From: an uncultured Clostridia bacterium
Lineage (GTDB): Bacteria; Bacillota; Clostridia; Oscillospirales; Acutalibacteraceae
Length of the DNA stretch: 10,081 bases
NCBI GenBank assembly: GCA_947165115.1
Contig: CAMUZD010000033.1
Coordinates: forward strand, 1-10,081
Reading direction: 5' to 3'
The position numbers were made by a program, and so were the translations under genes. Each line of letters starts with the position of its first letter. The first letter of the stretch is position 1. This document shows, in pieces, positions 6,457 to 10,081 of the stretch. A model generated the notes under the pieces. That model did no database searches. It was not told where the DNA came from and saw only the letters and a program-made list of their open reading frames with translations.

Positions 6457-9400
6457 CGGGATTCGCCTCCTCGTGAAGCGAAAGACGCTCCTCTTCGTTT
6501 TTCTTAACGTTATATACTTCTTTTTCAATATCTTCGTCGTAACGACAGACCGTTTTGAATTCACAGTATTTGCACGGTGAATACTCTTTGCTGCTTTCTT
6601 TTCTGACATTAGGAACGGCTTTTATGTTGCCGGCAAGCAAAGAATTCACCATTTTATTTATAAAGAAATCGGTTTTGCATTTGATAATATCAAATTCATC
6701 TTCGGTCAGAACAGGTCCTGAGATTTTGCCGTCTTTAATTGATACACTTAAAAATTTTCCTTCGGCATCGCTGTCCATCATTCTTATTACATTATCGTTA
6801 TCCAGCACGACGCCTTCCATTCTTGTTGCTTCGTATTTATTTTTTTTAAGCATATCTTCATTAATAACCGGAGTTTTAGCCTTGTAATAAAGGACACCAG
6901 CTGGTTCATAGCCTTCATATTTCAAAGCTTCTTTTCTCTCAAGTGCAAACATATAAATCAGCATCTGAAGATTGATTCCGTGCAGAATATCAGATAGTTT
7001 GAATTCTTTGGCACCGGTTTTGTAATCAACCACTCTGAAATATTTTTTCCCAGTCCTTTTGCTGACGGCTATATCCACTCTGTCAATGTAACCGGTAATG
7101 CTCACATCGTTCTCTGCGCCTTCGGGAATGTATGCGGGTATTTCTTCGCCGCCGATTTTAAGCTCAAAATCCGAGGGCCTGAATTCACTCTGGCCGAATT
7201 CCTCGTAGATTCTTTTGAGAATATCATATATAACTCTTTTGAGAACATTGAAACGGTATCTGAATCTTTCGCTGTCAATTCCATCCTGCGTCTGTTTTTT
7301 GATATAGCCTTCAGCATGATCGGAAATCATCTTTTTAATTTTGCTGTCAGAGTATTTGCTGAGTTCATCTACGCCCGGGTCTTTCAGAAGCTCTTCGAGA
7401 ACTTTATGAGTGACGTTTCCTATCTGACTGCTGTCGAGACTTGCTTCATCAATTTTCTTAAGTTTCAGGCCGTAATTACAGAAATAGGAGAACGGACATT
7501 TATAGAATTTTTCGATTCTCGAAGCGCTGAGATTGAATTTGCCGTATAGTTCTTTTGCGGTGCTTTCGCTTTCTATTTTGAAATCCCTGATTCCCGCAAC
7601 GTTTTCGAGCGCTTTAATCTTTCCTTTGAATTCGGGAATATCATTGAAGTAATCTGAAACGGTCTCTCTGAATTCTCCGTTTTCGGATTTTGCAAATTCC
7701 TCGAACGCAGGTTGCAGACCCTCGGTGAAATAGGTATGACCGAGTTCCTGAGCCGAGCATTCATTAATATTGGGAAAAATATTTTTGATTTTTTTATAAA
7801 ACGGGCTTGGATTCATAGCGTTCCCGTCTGCAGCGGAATCCGAGCAGGTTACGGCAAGGAACTCTCCGGGGCAGCAGAGAGAGGAATAAGCGATAAGGTT
7901 TTCGTCTGCTATTTTCCATTCGGGTGAGTCTGATAATTCAATACCGAACTGCGCCATCCTGTTCCTGTCTTTCATGGTAAGCGCGGAGACAAGCTCTGCG
8001 TCGGGCGGAAAAACGCCTTCATTAGCCCCGATAACAAAAGCGATTTTCGGAGCTATGATTCTCATTCTGTCTGCCGAGCCTATTACAATTTCATCAAGCC
8101 CCTGAGGAAGATTTCCGATAGTCTGCGAACGGAGCATGATTTCAAAAGATTCCGAGAGCTTTTTGACATTGACTGTTTCGGCTTTAAGAAGAATTGAAAG
8201 ATCATCAAGGCATTTTATAAGTATATCCCACATTCTTTCAAGCTCAAGCGCGGCTCCTTCTTCACCGTCTGAAATCAGCTTTTCAGCATAGTCTCTGACT
8301 CTTTCGCGAAGATTGATTCTTTCGATGAATTCCCAGACCGCTTTAACGGCCTCTTCGCCGTTTATGTTTCCGTTAGTTTTCTTCTTAAGTTCAAGAATCG
8401 GAAGAATTATCCTTTTTCTTATTGAGTTGATTCTTTTAAGAGCTTTTTCTTCTTGCTCTTTAACTTCACCGAATCCGTCGGGATTTGATTTCCATTCATC
8501 GAGCCATTTGCCGCCTCTGATATTCCAAACGAAGCAATAGTTCTCGATAATTGATGATTCCTCGGAATCAAGACCGATAAGACCCGATTTGATATATCTC
8601 ATCATCGAGTCGTTGTCAAAGTTCCCGGCCGCCGCCGATAAAGCGGAGCTTACGGTATTAATTACAGGAGAGGCATCTACCGGCTTTCTGAAATCTTCAT
8701 ATACGGGTATGCCGCATTTTCTGAGCGCCGATTTCAGCGGCTTTTCGTATTTATCTATTTTTCTCGCAATAACAGCTATATCGCGGCATCTGAGATTCTT
8801 TTCTCTGAGCAGTTTTTTTGCAGTAGCCGCAACAAACGCGCACTCGGTATATATATCCGGTGCTCTGCAGAGAATTATGTTGTTGCACTTGCCTTCATAT
8901 TCTTCTTCTGAATCCAAAGCAAGTGATTTTTCAAGATGCTCTAAATCTGGCGAAATATATCTGCCTTCTTTGCCTGTAAATACTATGTTTCTGTTGCTGC
9001 CCGGAACAGGGTGGGGAACACCTGCTTTTTCTGCTATATCAATAAGTCTGCCGGCAGTTCTCTTTGTTTTTGCAAAAGTTTCGGTAATATTGTATTCGGA
9101 TGAATATTCTTTGACTTCATAATATGAGCAGAGAGTAACATATACATCATCGGCATTTTTGATAAAGTGCTCAATAATATTGTATTCCTGAGCGGTAAAC
9201 CCTCTGAATGAATCAATGAATACGGTCTTTCCGCTAATATAAGAATCCAGCTCCGCAGTCTTTTCCAGCTGAGTAAGTAAATCGTCGGGATTGAAGAAAC
9301 TCTCGCTGACACGATTATCGTAGGCTCTCATGATAATCTCTATATCACAGAGCTTTGATTTAAGAAGGAAATCGGGCATTTTGGACGTTGCCTGAGCGAT

Positions 9401-9805
9401 ATCATCTGCTGAAATTGCGTTCTGCTTGAATTCGGAAATAAGAGAGACAAATTCGGCGGCTGCATTTTTATTTGATGCGTGTTTGCCGTAAATAATCAGT
9501 TTATCCTTTATTTCGTTGAGAGCAAGGCTCATCAGAACTCCTGCCGCTGATTGACTAAGCATAGGTCTTGTCCGTTCTGCCGTATCTTCTGTTATTCTTT
9601 CAGCCAGAGCCGTAAACGACAGCACATCCACCTGAGCGACTGTCTGTTCTCCCGAGTGGAGAATCAGGCTTTTCTCGGCAGTGAAGGTAAACTGTTCGGG
9701 AACAATAAGCAGCGATCTTTTCCCTTCTTTTGCCAGCGCTTCTATTGAATTCATTACATAAGTGGTTTTGCCGCCGCCGGAGCGCGATATTATGAAATTA
9801 AGCAA
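6449..9805 (-). CDS. addB: ATP-dependent helicase/deoxyribonuclease subunit B (AddB)
   Basis: AddB is the partner of AddA. In the family it holds the second nuclease and the Chi-recognition site, and it is not the main motor. The protein has 1118 residues, slightly shorter than Bacillus subtilis AddB. The N-terminus carries a nucleotide-binding loop, SRSGGGKTT (7-15), followed by LLIVPEQFTF (32-41) and VLSFTALAERI (61-71), both typical of AddB. The nuclease domain shows GNVTHKVLEE with H800, GYIDR with D908, VVDYKTG with D927 and K929, and Q947-Y951. Four cysteines, C770 (KCPFSYFC) and C1078, C1081 and C1087 (CKYCEFKTVC), match the iron-sulfur cluster that braces this nuclease. The start is a TTG: an in-frame TGA lies three codons upstream, no ATG or GTG is available, and AAGGAG is nine bases ahead. 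It is cotranscribed with addA through overlapping ends. No separate promoter was found. Confidence 0.96.
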   Translation of the reverse strand: MLNFIISRSGGGKTTYVMNSIEALAKEGKRSLLIVPEQFTFTAEKSLILHSGEQTVAQVDVLSFTALAERITEDTAERTRPMLSQSAAGVLMSLALNEIKDKLIIYGKHASNKNAAAEFVSLISEFKQNAISADDIAQATSKMPDFLLKSKLCDIEIIMRAYDNRVSESFFNPDDLLTQLEKTAELDSYISGKTVFIDSFRGFTAQEYNIIEHFIKNADDVYVTLCSYYEVKEYSSEYNITETFAKTKRTAGRLIDIAEKAGVPHPVPGSNRNIVFTGKEGRYISPDLEHLEKSLALDSEEEYEGKCNNIILCRAPDIYTECAFVAATAKKLLREKNLRCRDIAVIARKIDKYEKPLKSALRKCGIPVYEDFRKPVDASPVINTVSSALSAAAGNFDNDSMMRYIKSGLIGLDSEESSIIENYCFVWNIRGGKWLDEWKSNPDGFGEVKEQEEKALKRINSIRKRIILPILELKKKTNGNINGEEAVKAVWEFIERINLRERVRDYAEKLISDGEEGAALELERMWDILIKCLDDLSILLKAETVNVKKLSESFEIMLRSQTIGNLPQGLDEIVIGSADRMRIIAPKIAFVIGANEGVFPPDAELVSALTMKDRNRMAQFGIELSDSPEWKIADENLIAYSSLCCPGEFLAVTCSDSAADGNAMNPSPFYKKIKNIFPNINECSAQELGHTYFTEGLQPAFEEFAKSENGEFRETVSDYFNDIPEFKGKIKALENVAGIRDFKIESESTAKELYGKFNLSASRIEKFYKCPFSYFCNYGLKLKKIDEASLDSSQIGNVTHKVLEELLKDPGVDELSKYSDSKIKKMISDHAEGYIKKQTQDGIDSERFRYRFNVLKRVIYDILKRIYEEFGQSEFRPSDFELKIGGEEIPAYIPEGAENDVSITGYIDRVDIAVSKRTGKKYFRVVDYKTGAKEFKLSDILHGINLQMLIYMFALERKEALKYEGYEPAGVLYYKAKTPVINEDMLKKNKYEATRMEGVVLDNDNVIRMMDSDAEGKFLSVSIKDGKISGPVLTEDEFDIIKCKTDFFINKMVNSLLAGNIKAVPNVRKESSKEYSPCKYCEFKTVCRYDEDIEKEVYNVKKNEEERLSLHEEANPDE
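6466..6472 (-). promoter_or_regulatory. addA ribosome binding site inside the 3' end of addB
   Basis: On the minus strand the sequence reads GAGGAGG, nine bases before the addA ATG at 6456-6454. It fixes the addA start and suggests coupled translation, because addB terminates 8 nt into addA. Confidence 0.85.
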
Positions 9806-9814
9806 TGAATTTCA

Positions 9815-9820
9815 CTCCTT
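9815..9820 (-). promoter_or_regulatory. addB ribosome binding site supporting a TTG start
   Basis: On the minus strand AAGGAG lies nine bases ahead of the TTG codon at 9805-9803. An in-frame TGA at 9814-9812 rules out a start further upstream, so this site and the TTG define the addB N-terminus. Confidence 0.8.
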
Positions 9821-9828
9821 TTTCCAAA

Positions 9829-9859
9829 AAGCACAGCCAAATACAATCCGGCTGTGCTT
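9829..9859 (-). terminator. Stem-loop between the upstream gene and addB (weak terminator or attenuator)
   Basis: A perfect 10-bp stem, AAGCACAGCC with GGCTGTGCTT, closes an 11-nt loop (9839-9849). On the minus strand only three further T residues (9828-9826) follow the stem before GGAAAAAGGAG, so the T tract is short. It lies 6 nt after the stop of the upstream gene and 8 nt before the addB Shine-Dalgarno. It could partly end the upstream transcript, or protect or separate the two parts of a longer mRNA. Confidence 0.65.
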
Positions 9860-9865
9860 GCTCGT

Positions 9866-10081
9866 TTATTCCTGTGTTGTTTCTGTCTGGGGCATTTCTT
9901 CATCGACAGTTTCGCTTTCGGAAGATGCATTGTCACTCTCTGAATCCAAAACAGGCTCTTCTGTTTCGTCTTCGGATGCTTCGTTATTCTTCTGCTTTCT
10001 TCTGAGAAGCTTATCGGCTATCGATTGCTTTTCTTCCTTTTCTTCTTTTTCCGGTGTTTCGGTTTCTTTTTCAACTTTGAA
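9866..10081 (-). CDS. C-terminal tail of an unidentified protein (5' end beyond window)
   Basis: A minus-strand frame is open from the window edge to a TAA at 9868-9866, giving 71 residues. The segment is very hydrophilic. A Lys/Glu-rich part (KEEKEEK, then a basic IADKLLRRKQKNN helix) is followed by an acidic Ser/Glu/Asp/Thr-rich tail ending in PQTETTQE. Such low-complexity charged tails occur on several membrane or ribosome-associated proteins of Clostridia, but nothing here identifies the family. Its reality as a coding region rests on the open frame, the downstream stem-loop and the same direction as addB. It lies only 60 nt upstream of addB, so cotranscription is possible. Confidence 0.65.
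   Translation of the reverse strand, partial: FKVEKETETPEKEEKEEKQSIADKLLRRKQKNNEASEDETEEPVLDSESDNASSESETVDEEMPQTETTQE

Noticed and set aside
6457..6609. A 51-residue, very basic N-terminal extension of AddA in the longest open frame.
   Set aside because: It lies entirely within the addB coding sequence in another frame. A consensus Shine-Dalgarno sits ahead of the ATG at 6456, and the usual AddA N-terminus begins just after that ATG.
8589..9122. A 177-codon plus-strand open frame opposite addB.
   Set aside because: It is antisense to a well-supported gene, has no convincing motif, and is explained by the strong codon bias of addB.
2929..9805. The helicase-nuclease pair as a possible phage-defence or novel DNA-processing system.
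   Set aside because: The domain order, lengths, iron-sulfur cysteines and gene overlap all match housekeeping AddAB, and no restriction, toxin or other defence gene flanks it.

Overview
The window is an AT-rich, densely coded bacterial chromosome segment. It carries an intact addB-addA pair (the Gram-positive counterpart of RecBCD) and two genes for plant- or microbial-polysaccharide glycosidases. AddAB, TATAAT/TTTACA-type promoters, strong purine-rich Shine-Dalgarno sites and a clostridial-looking lipoprotein suggest a Firmicute, probably an anaerobic fibre-degrading Clostridia/Ruminococcus-like gut organism. The taxonomic call is inference; no rRNA or other marker gene is present.

Left third (1-2928): a 3'-terminal fragment of a GH43-like glycosidase (+, 1-603) converges on a secreted GH5 glycosidase (-, 643-2031), and the two share one perfect 15-bp hairpin. 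GH5 and a small lipoprotein gene of unknown function (+, 2158-2892) are divergently transcribed from back-to-back sigma-A-type promoters in a 126-bp intergenic region. The lipoprotein gene then converges on addA, again across a shared bidirectional terminator.

Right two thirds (2929-9805): addB and addA lie on the minus strand and overlap by 8 nt. addB starts at a TTG codon behind a strong Shine-Dalgarno. addA starts at 6456, not at the longest-ORF start of 6609. Both proteins keep the residues expected for an active enzyme: the AddA superfamily 1 helicase motifs, the two nuclease sites, and the AddB iron-sulfur cysteines. Together they would process double-strand DNA ends for RecA-dependent recombination. 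Upstream of addB a stem-loop separates it from the acidic C-terminal tail of an unidentified minus-strand gene (9866-10081) that runs off the right edge.

I found no mobile element, CRISPR array, tRNA, rRNA or phage-defence cassette, and nothing that convincingly makes up an undescribed system. The points most worth a second look are the uncharacterised lipoprotein with its very short leader, the hairpin directly ahead of addB with no visible promoter, and the GC-rich 3' end of the GH43 gene.
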